Source: JAKJGA01 sp029554345
Lineage (GTDB): Bacteria; Spirochaetota; UBA4802; JAFGJZ01
Assembly: GCA_035395685.1 (NCBI GenBank)
Contig: DAOPBR010000004.1
Coordinates: forward strand, 1-64,000
Direction: 5' to 3'
Length of the DNA stretch: 64,000 bases
Shown here: one piece after another, positions 7,683 to 16,876 of the stretch
Layout of the letters: each line of letters opens with the position of its first letter
Position numbering within the stretch: position 1 is the stretch's first letter
Made by a program: the position numbers and the translations under genes
Notes under the pieces: generated by a model
What the model was told of the DNA's origin: nothing
Database searches by the model: none
The model's input: only the letters and a program-made list of their open reading frames with translations

Positions 7683-9389
7683 ATGAGCTTAAAAGAATCT
7701 CTGATTAAAATGGAAGCGCACAATTCCATTTTTGAAAACGCGATACGTTCGCTAGAAATCCCTACATGTGCGGTTTTCGGCAAAGGCGAAAACCTGAGCC
7801 CGGTTTCTTTCACAGAAGCTTCCGACACTATTTCTACAAAAGACAGCGCAAAAGTTGCAGAATCTTTCCCTCAGACAAGTTCTGCGTCAAAGAACAAGGT
7901 TCTAAGCGCTTCAGGAACTAATGCATCTCCTCTCAAAGGAAAAAGAGTTGCGGTTCTTTTTTCAGGCGGACCGGCTGCAGGCGGACACAATGTTGTTTAC
8001 GGTCTCAAAAAAATTCTCGGAAAAGACAACACTCTTCTCGGAGTTAAAGCCGGCCCTAAAGGTCTTCTTGAAGGTAAGCTTTTTGAAATAACTGATGAAG
8101 CTGTAGCAAAAGTGAGAAACACCGGCGGATTCGATTTTCTCGGTTCAGACAGAACTAAGATCAAAACCGACGAGCAGTTTGCAAAAGTAAAAAAAACATG
8201 CGTAGACAATAAACTTGATGCCATCGTTGTAATCGGCGGAGATGATTCAAACACTAACGCCGCGGTTCTTGCCGAGCTTCTTTTTTCAGGCGTAAAAGCC
8301 GACGGAAGCGGAGTTCAGGTAATCGGATGCCCTAAAACTATCGACGGTGATCTTCAGATCGGAGATCTTCTTCCGATATCTTTCGGATTTGACACAGCTA
8401 CTAAAATATATGCAGAGCTTGCGGGCAACATTCTTCAGGATACTCCATCTTCAAGAAAATACTGGCACTTCATAAAACTTATGGGACGTTCTGCTTCTCA
8501 TGTTGCTCTTGAAGTTGCAATGCAGGTTAAACCTCCGGTAGCCCTCATTTCGGAAGAAGTTTCTGAAAAGAAAATGCCTCTTTCTAAAATCGTTGATGAC
8601 ATTGCGAAAGTTGTAATCGACAGATCTAAAAACGGCATGAATTACGGTGCGGTTCTTATTCCTGAAGGAATCATAGAATTTATCCCTGAGATGAACACTC
8701 TCATTGCCGAACTCAATGACAAGCTTGCAAGCGTTGAAGCAGAAATCTCAAAGATGACTGCAGAAGAAAAACGTCCTTTCGTAATTGGAAAGCTTTCCTC
8801 AGAACACCAGAAGCTTATGAATTCTCTTCCTGTTTACATCGTAGACATGCTTCTTGCTGAAAGAGATTCACACGGAAATCTTCAGGTATCGCTTATCCCT
8901 ACAGAAAAGCTTTTCATCGACATGGTTGCGAAGCGCGTTAAGGAGCTTGATTCAACAGTTCCTTTCGCTACTCTCAATCACTTCTTCGGTTACGAAGGCA
9001 GATGCGGAGCTCCGACTCTTTTCGACGCTGCATACTGCTACAATCTCGGACTCACTGCCGGTTCGCTAATCCTTTCAGGAAAAACAGGCTACATCGCGAG
9101 CGTGTCTGATCTTGATAAAGGCGGAAAACCGATCGGCATTCCTCTTACAGGTCTTCTCAATATCGAAAGACGTCACGGAAAGGACGAATTCGTTATTGAA
9201 AAAGCTCTTGTTAAAACTGATTCGGAAGCGTTTAAATATTTCGCTGAAAGAAGAGCTGAATGGGCAAAAGCTGATGTATTCGCATCATCCGGACCCCGTC
9301 AGCTTTGGGGACCAGCGGCAAAACAGATTCCTGTTACAGTTGCTCTCAACAGAAAATACTCTTCGCTCGGATTCAATTTCGGTGAATAA
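7683..9389 (+). CDS. pfp: Pyrophosphate-dependent 6-phosphofructokinase
   Basis: Phosphorylates fructose 6-phosphate to the 1,6-bisphosphate using PPi, in the cytoplasm. The 568-residue length is that of the long PPi-type enzymes rather than the 320-residue ATP type. Motifs: SGGPAAGG (94-101), GGDDS (185-189, where ATP enzymes have GGDGS), PKTIDGDL (217-224, where ATP enzymes have TIDND) and MGRSASH near 266. The GGDDS and TIDGD signatures indicate PPi use. GAGGT precedes the ATG by about 6 bases. A strong terminator follows, so it is probably monocistronic. PPi use makes the step reversible. Confidence 0.95.
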   Translation: MSLKESLIKMEAHNSIFENAIRSLEIPTCAVFGKGENLSPVSFTEASDTISTKDSAKVAESFPQTSSASKNKVLSASGTNASPLKGKRVAVLFSGGPAAGGHNVVYGLKKILGKDNTLLGVKAGPKGLLEGKLFEITDEAVAKVRNTGGFDFLGSDRTKIKTDEQFAKVKKTCVDNKLDAIVVIGGDDSNTNAAVLAELLFSGVKADGSGVQVIGCPKTIDGDLQIGDLLPISFGFDTATKIYAELAGNILQDTPSSRKYWHFIKLMGRSASHVALEVAMQVKPPVALISEEVSEKKMPLSKIVDDIAKVVIDRSKNGMNYGAVLIPEGIIEFIPEMNTLIAELNDKLASVEAEISKMTAEEKRPFVIGKLSSEHQKLMNSLPVYIVDMLLAERDSHGNLQVSLIPTEKLFIDMVAKRVKELDSTVPFATLNHFFGYEGRCGAPTLFDAAYCYNLGLTAGSLILSGKTGYIASVSDLDKGGKPIGIPLTGLLNIERRHGKDEFVIEKALVKTDSEAFKYFAERRAEWAKADVFASSGPRQLWGPAAKQIPVTVALNRKYSSLGFNFGE

Positions 9390-9392
9390 AAT

Positions 9393-9422
9393 AAAAGCCC
9401 GCTGCAAGGCGGGTTTTTATTT
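9393..9422 (+). terminator. Intrinsic terminator after pfp
   Basis: Stem CCCGC/GCGGG with a 6-base loop, flanked by A-rich sequence and followed by TTTTTATTTT. Confidence 0.85.
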
Positions 9423-9436
9423 TAGAGAAAATATTT

Positions 9437-10042
9437 ATGAACATAAAACTTGTAGTTTTTGATCTTGGCAATGTGCTTTTTACTTTTTCAGTTGACCGGG
9501 CTTTTAATTATTGGGCGGCAAAAACCGGAGAGAGTGCCGAATTGCTTAAAAGCCGCTTTGTTCAGGATGAGATGTATGATCTTCATGAAAAAGGTAAAAT
9601 CACAACTTCGCAGTATTCCCAACATGTAACGGCTATGCTTAAAATCAGTCTTTCAGAAAATGATTTTTTAGACGGATGGAACGATATTCTCATGCATCCT
9701 ATAATGCCTTCGTTTGAAGTTGTGCGGAATGTAAAAGAAAAAGGAATTCAAACTGCTGTATTGAGTAATACCAATTTCCCGCATACGGTTATATTAAAAG
9801 AGAAATATGGGAGTTTGTTCGGAATATTCGACGGTATATTTTTTTCAAATGATATCGGTTTCAGAAAGCCCGAAAAAGATTCATTTCTGCATGTGATAAA
9901 TTCCTTAGGAGCAGATGCGAAAAACTCTCTGATGATAGATGATCTGAAAGAGAACATTATAGGCGCGGCAGATATAGGTATGAATACTCTTCATCTTGAG
10001 GATTATACTGCTCTCGATGAAAGAATTAAAGTGTTTCTGTAA
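9437..10042 (+). CDS. HAD-family hydrolase, YihX-like
   Basis: A 201-residue haloacid-dehalogenase-family phosphatase. Motif I is FDLGNVLF, the nucleophile Asp being at residue 9; motif II is LSNTN; motif III is the Lys of FRKPEKDSF; motif IV is MIDDLKENI. A helical cap lies between motifs I and II. The pattern is that of the YihX/epoxide-hydrolase-N-like subgroup, several members of which dephosphorylate sugar phosphates. The substrate cannot be told from sequence. The ribosome site is weak. It lies directly after the pfp terminator and converges on tag. Confidence 0.85.
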   Translation: MNIKLVVFDLGNVLFTFSVDRAFNYWAAKTGESAELLKSRFVQDEMYDLHEKGKITTSQYSQHVTAMLKISLSENDFLDGWNDILMHPIMPSFEVVRNVKEKGIQTAVLSNTNFPHTVILKEKYGSLFGIFDGIFFSNDIGFRKPEKDSFLHVINSLGADAKNSLMIDDLKENIIGAADIGMNTLHLEDYTALDERIKVFL

Positions 10043-10051
10043 AAACGCGTA

Positions 10052-10618
10052 TTACTTTCCGCATTCTTTATGACGGAAGCAGTCAGTTGTATGTCCGTTA
10101 ATCATTCCGATTGCCATTATAAGAGCAAAAATTATAGTTGAGCCGACAAAGCTCATTCCGCGTTTTTTCAGTTCGTTTGAAATATGGTCTGAAAGTTCAT
10201 CTTTTACCGGCATTTCGGACAGAGTCTTATATTTCGGATTTAGAGGTTTTCCATGAATGAAACTCCAAATAAACTTGTCGAAACTTCCGAATTCTTTTTG
10301 TATTTCCAAAAAAACCTTGGCGTTTTGTATTGCAGATTTAATTTTCAGACGGTTGCGGATAATTCCTTCGTTTTGCAAAAGCTTTTCAACATCAGAGGAA
10401 GTGAATGCTGCAACTTTTTTAGGATCAAAGTCCTTAAATGCTTTTCTGTAATTCTCACGCTTTTTCAATATGGTTTCCCACGAGAGACCGGCCTGTGCGC
10501 CTTCAAGAACAATCATTTCAAAAAGCTTATTCTCGTCATGAAGCGGAACTCCCCACTGATCATCATGATATTCTATATAAAGAGGATTTTTGAGGTTTAC
10601 CCATCCGCAGCGTTTCAT
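10052..10618 (-). CDS. tag: DNA-3-methyladenine glycosylase I
   Basis: Removes 3-methyladenine from alkylated DNA. From the start at 10618 the protein is 188 residues, the usual Tag length. Zinc ligands are recognisable as Cys4 (MKRCGW), His17 (EYHDDQWG), and the His and Cys of INGHTTDCFRH. The active-site region EGAQAGLSWETIL and the FVGSTI motif are intact. The ATG at 10618 with AAAGG 7 bases upstream is chosen over one 48 bases further out, which would add a non-conserved tail. It is divergent from the histidine-kinase gene. Confidence 0.93.
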   Translation of the reverse strand: MKRCGWVNLKNPLYIEYHDDQWGVPLHDENKLFEMIVLEGAQAGLSWETILKKRENYRKAFKDFDPKKVAAFTSSDVEKLLQNEGIIRNRLKIKSAIQNAKVFLEIQKEFGSFDKFIWSFIHGKPLNPKYKTLSEMPVKDELSDHISNELKKRGMSFVGSTIIFALIMAIGMINGHTTDCFRHKECGK

Positions 10619-10714
10619 GTAAATGCCTTTCTTTTTAAAATTTAATAATCTGAACATTTTTAGCATAATGATCCAATACTATAAAAGCATTTTTTATCAT
10701 CTTAATATATTAAT

Positions 10715-10743
10715 TTGACTTTTATTTTATGACATCATATTCT
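10715..10743 (+). promoter_or_regulatory. Putative promoter of the histidine kinase gene
   Basis: TTGACT (10715-10720), 17-base spacer, TATTCT (10738-10743), 74 bases before the start codon. The -10 matches four of six consensus bases. Confidence 0.4.
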
Positions 10744-10817
10744 TAATCTTTAAGTTAGTTTTAATTATTCCATCGCTACGGTTATGATTAATAAATGATT
10801 GTGAGGACGATTTCAGA

Positions 10818-12941
10818 ATGTATTCTGAAAAAAATGCAATTGAAACGAGCGAAATTGACTACAGCAGAATTGTGAAATTTCTCTATATACTTGTTCTTTC
10901 AGTCTCAATGCCTCTAATCGTTATGACCGCTCTTATTAATCCTGATAAATTATTACTTCCTCATAATATCATGTTTTCTGTTACCTATATTGCTGCATTA
11001 ATATGTTTCACTTTTTTTAAAAAAATACCGAGAGATGTTCATTTCTATGTTATCGTCCTGAGTATTTTTTTAGCAGGAATAATATCCATTGCTGAATGGA
11101 AAACTTCAGGTTCGGGAATTATTCTGTTTATATCCGCAATTGTTATGTCGGCTTTCTTTTTGAAAATCAGAACAACTTTTATGTTTATGTGCACATCTGT
11201 CGCTGTTCAGATTCTTTTTATGTTTTTCCCTTCGAATAGTTTTGATATGCTGAGACTAGTTGTTTTATGTACTTATATTCTCTTTATGCTGGTTTTGGTA
11301 AAAACCGCCTATTTGTTCAGAAACGCGTACCTTGATGCCGTATTAAAGATTACCGGAAAAAATGAACGTCTTACTGTCATACATGAGAACCTTCTGGCTG
11401 AAAAAGAAAAATCCGCATTATTTGAGAGAGAGCTGGCCAGTCAAAAACAGTTTGTTGAGGATATTCTGAACAGTCTTCCGGGAATTTTTCTTTTGTATGA
11501 TGTGAACGGAACTCCCGGGATTATAAAATGGAATAAGAACTTTGAAACATTGATCGGCTATAACTCCGATGAAATAAAAGGAAGGGTCATTGTTGACTGG
11601 ATCGCTGATGAAAATAAAGAGGAAGCCGCTGAAATGGTGAGTAAAATTATTGAGGAAGGTGAAGGATTTTTTGAAGCCGATTTGAAAAGAAAAGACGGAA
11701 CTGTTGTTCCATATTTTCTTACAGGCAAAATTATTGATATAAAGGGACAAAAATATCTTGTCGGAACTGGTTATGATATCAGCAGAAAAAAACAGCTCGA
11801 AGAATATTTCTATCAGAATCAGAAAATGGAAGCGCTCGGCAGTCTAGCCGGCGGAGTAGCTCATGACTTAAATAATATTCTCGGGGCCGTATTGGGATAT
11901 TCTGAGCTTCTGTCATCGCAGGAAGATTTGTCGGAAGAATCGGCTGAATATGTTTCCGCTATAATTAAAGTCTGCAGCAGGGCGCAGGATTTTATCGGTC
12001 AGATAATGGCTCTCAGCAGAAAGACCGTTTCGAGGACTGAAGTGTTCAGTATAAAGAAACTTGTAGAAGATTCGGCAGATTTTGTGAAGAGTTCTGTTCC
12101 TGACAATACTGTTTTGAAAATTGAATTACCGGAAGAAGATATCAATGTCGAGGCAGATCCTGTTCAGATTAATCAGGTTATAATTAATCTCTTCAATAAT
12201 TCTCTTTATGCTATGGAAAACAAAAACGGAGTTATCGGACTTTCTCTCTCAAGTATTACCGCGAGTCCGGATAATCTGCTGGGGCTTGAGCCGGGCAGAG
12301 AATACGCCGAGATACGGATAAAAGATACGGGATGCGGAATAGCAAAAGAAATTTCATCCAGAATATTTGATCCGTTTTTTTCGACTAAACCGAAAGGAGA
12401 GGGCAGCGGAATGGGTTTATCTGTTGCTCTCGGGATAGCAAAAAAATTCAGAGGAAATATAATTTTTGAAAGCACTCCGAATGCCGGAAGTGATTTTTTT
12501 GTCTATCTTCCTGTCTCATATAAGGAAATATCTTCTTGTGCAGGTGCCGAAGGAAGAGGTTTTAAAAAGGGATCGCGGGAGAAAATAGCGCTGATTGACG
12601 ACGAAAAAGATCTTCTTTTGACCGGCTCCGAGCTTTTGAAAAGAATGAATTATGAAGTTGATGTTTTTTCAAATGGAAAGGATGCTCTTACTGCTATAAG
12701 TAAAAATCCGGGGGAATATGCTCTCATTATAACCGACTATATGATGCCAGGTATGACCGGATACGATCTGGCGAAAGAGGTACTGTCTTTGTGTCCTTCC
12801 AAACCGATTATACTGGTTTCGGGATTCAGTGATAGTCTGGATGAGAAAAGTATCAAAGACTGCGGAATAAAATATTACATGAGCAAGCCGTATTCAGCAA
12901 AAGTTCTATCTGATAAGATATGTGAACTTTTGAGTGCATAA
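10818..12941 (+). CDS. Hybrid sensor histidine kinase with PAS and receiver domains
   Basis: A 707-residue membrane kinase. Six hydrophobic segments occupy about residues 18-185, then a PAS domain (about 212-330, with GYNSDEIKGR), HisKA with phosphoacceptor His349 in GGVAHDLNN, and HATPase_c with NLFNNSLYAM, DTGCGI and GEGSGMGLS. The C-terminal receiver domain has the acidic pair IDDE, phosphoacceptor Asp640 in TDYMMPG, and a Lys in MSKPYS. GAGGA lies 9 bases before the ATG. No separate response regulator is adjacent, so it probably passes phosphate to a distant partner or an Hpt protein. The signal is unknown. Confidence 0.93.
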   Translation: MYSEKNAIETSEIDYSRIVKFLYILVLSVSMPLIVMTALINPDKLLLPHNIMFSVTYIAALICFTFFKKIPRDVHFYVIVLSIFLAGIISIAEWKTSGSGIILFISAIVMSAFFLKIRTTFMFMCTSVAVQILFMFFPSNSFDMLRLVVLCTYILFMLVLVKTAYLFRNAYLDAVLKITGKNERLTVIHENLLAEKEKSALFERELASQKQFVEDILNSLPGIFLLYDVNGTPGIIKWNKNFETLIGYNSDEIKGRVIVDWIADENKEEAAEMVSKIIEEGEGFFEADLKRKDGTVVPYFLTGKIIDIKGQKYLVGTGYDISRKKQLEEYFYQNQKMEALGSLAGGVAHDLNNILGAVLGYSELLSSQEDLSEESAEYVSAIIKVCSRAQDFIGQIMALSRKTVSRTEVFSIKKLVEDSADFVKSSVPDNTVLKIELPEEDINVEADPVQINQVIINLFNNSLYAMENKNGVIGLSLSSITASPDNLLGLEPGREYAEIRIKDTGCGIAKEISSRIFDPFFSTKPKGEGSGMGLSVALGIAKKFRGNIIFESTPNAGSDFFVYLPVSYKEISSCAGAEGRGFKKGSREKIALIDDEKDLLLTGSELLKRMNYEVDVFSNGKDALTAISKNPGEYALIITDYMMPGMTGYDLAKEVLSLCPSKPIILVSGFSDSLDEKSIKDCGIKYYMSKPYSAKVLSDKICELLSA

Positions 12942-12958
12942 CGCAATTTCCTTGACTT

Positions 12959-12999
12959 AAAAATAAACCCGATGGAAAAGATTTCATCGGGCTTATTTT
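12959..12999 (+). terminator. Intrinsic terminator after the histidine kinase
   Basis: Stem CCCGATG/CATCGGG with a 10-base loop, preceded by AAATAA and followed by TTATTTTA. It ends only a few bases before the amidase ATG. Confidence 0.75.
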
Positions 13000-13003
13000 A
13001 TAC

Positions 13004-14152
13004 ATGAGATTAATTCTAACATTTGTTTTTCTTACGTGTGCGGCAGTTTCAATTATTCCTGCAGATAATTCTGCTCTGCAATTCAGAATTCAGAAACTGA
13101 ACGGAAAGGAATATGTTTCGCTTTATGAAATCTGCCGTGACGGTGAATTCGACCAGGGCATTGATCCTGTTCTCGGACGCGGAAAAATATATAAGAAAAC
13201 TTATGTCGCGGTATATCAGATTGATTTGTCTGTAATTCTTGCCGGAAAAGAACTGATTAAGTCGGATTATCCCGTCAGGCGCGGGTCTGACGGTGAAGTT
13301 TTTATTCCGGCGGATTCGGCACGGCAAATACTAGAGATAATGCTCGAGAAAAATTTTTCGCGGCATGGTAATTATTTCAATGAAGATAAAGAACCAAAAA
13401 CAGTCATTAAGAAGCCGGTCGATGATGATGATGTACATTATGAAGAAATTGATTTTATTGTAATAGATGCCGGGCACGGCGGAAAAGATCCGGGGGCTGT
13501 CGGAAAGGGCGGCAGACGTGAAAAAGACATTACTCTTGCCGTTTGTAAAAGAATCCGTGATATTTTGAAACGTGAACTCAAGGGAGTCAACATCAGCCTT
13601 ACAAGAAGCAAGGATATTTTTCTTGAGCTCGGAGAACGCACGGAAATAGCCAATAAGCTTTTGCGGAAAAGTAAAAACGGATTATTTATAAGCATTCATG
13701 TAAATGCTTCAATTTCGCCGAAGAGCAGCGGATTTGAAACTTATTATCTTTCAAGAGATCCGACCACAGATGACGCAAGAGTAACGGCAACTCTCGAAAA
13801 TAATGTAGTCATTCTCGAAACAAAGAAAAAACATCATTACGATGATATAGAATTTATCGAAGCTCTTATGCTTGCGGCACAGATTCAGAAGGAAAGTCAT
13901 ATCCTCGCGGAGTTTATTCAGAAGAATATGACTTCTGCGATGAAACAGTCTCATTCGAGGGGTGTAAAACGTGCTGACTTTTTCGTTCTGAGAGGCTCCC
14001 TTATGCCGGCGGTTCTTGTTGAAATCGGTTATATTACCAATAAGAAAGAGCTAAATCTTCTGATAACTCCAAATTATCAGGCAGTTGTTTCTAAAGCTGT
14101 TGCCGGAGGAATAACTTCTTTTGTAGCAGGATATAATAAACTGGTAAAATAG
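13004..14152 (+). CDS. N-acetylmuramoyl-L-alanine amidase (Amidase_3)
   Basis: Cleaves the amide between MurNAc and the stem peptide of peptidoglycan. Signal peptide at residues 1-20, a 120-residue N-terminal domain of unassigned type, then the catalytic zinc domain: IDAGHGGKDPGA (about 154-166), REKDITLAV, SIHVNAS and the catalytic Glu in VEIGYITN (near 340). All expected metal and catalytic residues are present. No Shine-Dalgarno is visible before the ATG, which lies just past a terminator, so either the mRNA is near-leaderless or the start is uncertain. The degenerate LytM protein at 33411 could be an activator for this enzyme. Confidence 0.88.
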   Translation: MRLILTFVFLTCAAVSIIPADNSALQFRIQKLNGKEYVSLYEICRDGEFDQGIDPVLGRGKIYKKTYVAVYQIDLSVILAGKELIKSDYPVRRGSDGEVFIPADSARQILEIMLEKNFSRHGNYFNEDKEPKTVIKKPVDDDDVHYEEIDFIVIDAGHGGKDPGAVGKGGRREKDITLAVCKRIRDILKRELKGVNISLTRSKDIFLELGERTEIANKLLRKSKNGLFISIHVNASISPKSSGFETYYLSRDPTTDDARVTATLENNVVILETKKKHHYDDIEFIEALMLAAQIQKESHILAEFIQKNMTSAMKQSHSRGVKRADFFVLRGSLMPAVLVEIGYITNKKELNLLITPNYQAVVSKAVAGGITSFVAGYNKLVK

Positions 14153-14237
14153 TTGATTCCTTTCGCTTCGGAGATATATTATTGACATCAACTGCTTAGA
14201 GTTTATTGGTGACAAAAGAGTTTAACTGGAGATTTAT

Positions 14238-15731
14238 ATGAAAAAAGACGGATGGTCTGCCGAGGAGATTTTTTCATCCCCTAATTCACTGACATACAAC
14301 GACCTTATCATACTGCCGGGATATATTGATTTTGCACCTGCGGATGTTGATCTTGATACCAGATTAACGCGAAACCTGTCGATTAAACGCCCATTTGTGT
14401 CAAGTCCGATGGATACTGTTACCGAGGGGCGTATGGCTATTGCAATGGCTCTCAACGGCGGCATAGGGATAATTCATAGCAATAATACCCCTGACGAACA
14501 GGCGGAAGAAGTCCGTAAGGTAAAAAGATATGAAAACGGTTTTATTACCGATCCGATATGTCTTTCTCCTGAAAATACAATTTCTGATATTCTTAATATT
14601 AAAGCTCAATATGGGTTTTCGGGTATTCCGATAACCGAGAACGGAAAAATGGGTTCGAAGCTGGTCGGAATCGTAACTAACCGTGATATCGATTTTGAAA
14701 AAGATCCTTCAAAAAAGCTTAAAGAAGTTATGACTAAAGATCTTCTTACTGCGCATAAGAATATTTCTCTCAGTGAAGCAAACGACGTTCTGCGTGAATC
14801 AAAAAAAGGAAAACTCCCGATTGTTGATGATAAAGGCAGTTTGGTTTCGCTGATGTCAAGAAACGATTTGCTTAAGAACAGAGAGTTTCCTAACGCGTCA
14901 AAAGATAAGAACAAACAGCTTCTTGTCGGTGCTTCGATTTCTACTCACACAGAAAGTTATGAGCGTCTTGATTTGCTTGTTAAAGCAGGTGTAAATGTAA
15001 TCGTAATAGATTCGGCTCAGGGAAATTCTCTTTATCAGGTTGAAATGATAAAGTATATCAAAAGCAAATATCCGGAAATAGATATTATTGCCGGAAATGT
15101 TGTTACATCCGAGCAGGCTCTTAATCTCATAAAAGCAGGAGCTGACGCTCTTCGTGTTGGAATGGGGCCGGGTTCGATTTGTACAACTCAGGTTACAATG
15201 GCATGCGGAAGATCGCAGGGTACAGCTGTTTTTCATGTATCACGTGAGGCGCGCAAGCATGGAATTCCTGTTATTGCTGACGGTGGAATTTCGAGCACTG
15301 GTCATATTGCAAAAGCTCTGGCTTTAGGAGCATCATGCGGAATGATGGGTGGTCTTTTCGCCGGAACTTTGGAAGCACCCGGTGAATACTATTACGAAAA
15401 CGGAATGCGTTTGAAAAAATACAGAGGAATGGCTTCTCCTGAGGCGATGCAGAGAGGCGGCGCAAAACGTTATTTCGCAGAAGACACAAAGATAAAAGTT
15501 GCACAGGGAGTTTCCGGTGCAGTTTTGGATAAAGGTTCGATAATGGATTATCTTCCATATCTGACACAGGGACTTCGTCATTCTTTTCAGGATATCGGAG
15601 TCAAAACTATTAAGGATCTTCATGAAAAGCTCTACAGCAATGATCTTCGTTTTGAAGTCAGATCTGTTGCCGCTCAGATAGAAGGAAATGTACACGATCT
15701 TTATTCTTATGCAGAACCAAAGTATAAATAA
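14238..15731 (+). CDS. guaB: Inosine-5'-monophosphate dehydrogenase
   Basis: Oxidises IMP to XMP with NAD, the committed step of GMP synthesis. At 497 residues it is full length. Order: N-terminal half of the barrel (NDLIILPGYIDF), two CBS domains at about 95-215, then the catalytic loop GPGSICTTQ with Cys315, the phosphate-binding GMMGGLFAGT and the flap GMASPEAMQRG. GGAG lies 8 bases before the ATG. trpS follows after 14 bases, so the two are probably co-transcribed. Purine feedback through the CBS pair is expected from the family. Confidence 0.97.
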   Translation: MKKDGWSAEEIFSSPNSLTYNDLIILPGYIDFAPADVDLDTRLTRNLSIKRPFVSSPMDTVTEGRMAIAMALNGGIGIIHSNNTPDEQAEEVRKVKRYENGFITDPICLSPENTISDILNIKAQYGFSGIPITENGKMGSKLVGIVTNRDIDFEKDPSKKLKEVMTKDLLTAHKNISLSEANDVLRESKKGKLPIVDDKGSLVSLMSRNDLLKNREFPNASKDKNKQLLVGASISTHTESYERLDLLVKAGVNVIVIDSAQGNSLYQVEMIKYIKSKYPEIDIIAGNVVTSEQALNLIKAGADALRVGMGPGSICTTQVTMACGRSQGTAVFHVSREARKHGIPVIADGGISSTGHIAKALALGASCGMMGGLFAGTLEAPGEYYYENGMRLKKYRGMASPEAMQRGGAKRYFAEDTKIKVAQGVSGAVLDKGSIMDYLPYLTQGLRHSFQDIGVKTIKDLHEKLYSNDLRFEVRSVAAQIEGNVHDLYSYAEPKYK

Positions 15732-15745
15732 TTAATAGGATTCAG

Positions 15746-16840
15746 ATGGAAATTAACGATACGACTGATAAAATTGAATACGGTACTTTTGAGGCAACCG
15801 TTGAAAGAAGTAAAAGAATCGAAGAAGATCTTCTTGTCAATCCCGGAAAATACAGGGTTCTTACAGGTGACCGCCCAACTGGGAGACTTCATATAGGTCA
15901 TTTGTTCGGTTCCCTTCAGAACCGTGTCAGGATTCATAATCTTGGTGTTTCAACATACATCGTAATTGCGGACTATCAGGTTCTGACTGACCGCGATACT
16001 TTTGAAAATATTTCAGAAAATGTAAAACAGCTTGTTATTGATTATATTGCTTCAGGTCTTAACCCTGAAAAGGGAAATCTCGTTATTTTTCCTCACAGCC
16101 ATATCCCGGAACTTAATCAGCTGGTTCTTCCTTTTCTAACTCTTGTTACGAATGCCGAGCTTGACAGAAATCCGACTGTTAAAGAAGAGATTCAGGCGGC
16201 CGGATTAAAAAGAATCAATGCCGGCATGTATATGTATCCAGTTCATCAGGCGGCTGATATTCTTTTCTGCAAAGGAAATCTTGTTCCTGTCGGAAAGGAT
16301 CAGCTTCCGCATCTTGAACTGACAAGAACTATCGCGAGAAGATTTAATGACCGCTTTGCAAAGAAACAATCGGTTTTCCCTGAACCTCAGCCGCTCTTGA
16401 GCAAGGCTCCAGTAATTCTCGGACTTGACGGTTCGCAGAAGATGAGCAAGAGCCGAAATAACGCAGTTATGCTCAGCGCGACTGAAGATGAAACAACCGC
16501 TCTAATAAAAAAAGCTAAGACTGATTCTGAAAGAGTTATAACTTTTGATCCGGATAAACGTCCGGAAGTCTCGAATCTTCTTCTTTTGATCTCGCTATCT
16601 ACCGGAGAAAGTCCGGAAGCTATTGCAGAAAAAATCGGAGACGGCGGAAGCGGCAGATTGAAGTCAATGCTTTCGGAAACACTTAATGAATATCTTCGTC
16701 CAATTAGGGCAAAACGGGCCGAACTTGAAAAGAACCCGGATTATATTAAGGATGTTCTTCGGAAAGGAATTGCCGACGCCAGAAAGACTGCAGAAGAAAC
16801 GCTTTCGGAAGTCCGAAAAGTTATGAATATGGAAATATAG
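15746..16840 (+). CDS. trpS: Tryptophanyl-tRNA synthetase
   Basis: Class I synthetase charging tRNA-Trp. The HIGH motif is GRLHIGHLFG, the KMSKS motif appears intact as KMSKSR, and NAELDRNPTVKEE and HQAADIL mark the tryptophan pocket. It is 364 residues, slightly longer than the 330 typical of bacterial enzymes because of about 30 N-terminal residues before the catalytic core. An AGGA sequence precedes the ATG by 7 bases. Second gene of the guaB-trpS unit, closed by a bidirectional terminator. Confidence 0.96.
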   Translation: MEINDTTDKIEYGTFEATVERSKRIEEDLLVNPGKYRVLTGDRPTGRLHIGHLFGSLQNRVRIHNLGVSTYIVIADYQVLTDRDTFENISENVKQLVIDYIASGLNPEKGNLVIFPHSHIPELNQLVLPFLTLVTNAELDRNPTVKEEIQAAGLKRINAGMYMYPVHQAADILFCKGNLVPVGKDQLPHLELTRTIARRFNDRFAKKQSVFPEPQPLLSKAPVILGLDGSQKMSKSRNNAVMLSATEDETTALIKKAKTDSERVITFDPDKRPEVSNLLLLISLSTGESPEAIAEKIGDGGSGRLKSMLSETLNEYLRPIRAKRAELEKNPDYIKDVLRKGIADARKTAEETLSEVRKVMNMEI

Positions 16841-16841
16841 A

Positions 16842-16872
16842 AATAAACCCGCAGATACACTGCGGGTTTATT
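16842..16872. terminator. Bidirectional terminator between trpS and the FecR gene
   Basis: Perfect 12-bp stem AATAAACCCGCA/TGCGGGTTTATT with a 7-base loop. A- and T-rich arms on both sides allow termination in both directions, between convergent genes. Confidence 0.85.
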
Positions 16873-16876
16873 ATTT

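Noticed and set aside
15333..15695. Antisense frame opposite guaB
   Set aside because: Overlaps an obviously functional gene, with no start context; an effect of codon bias.
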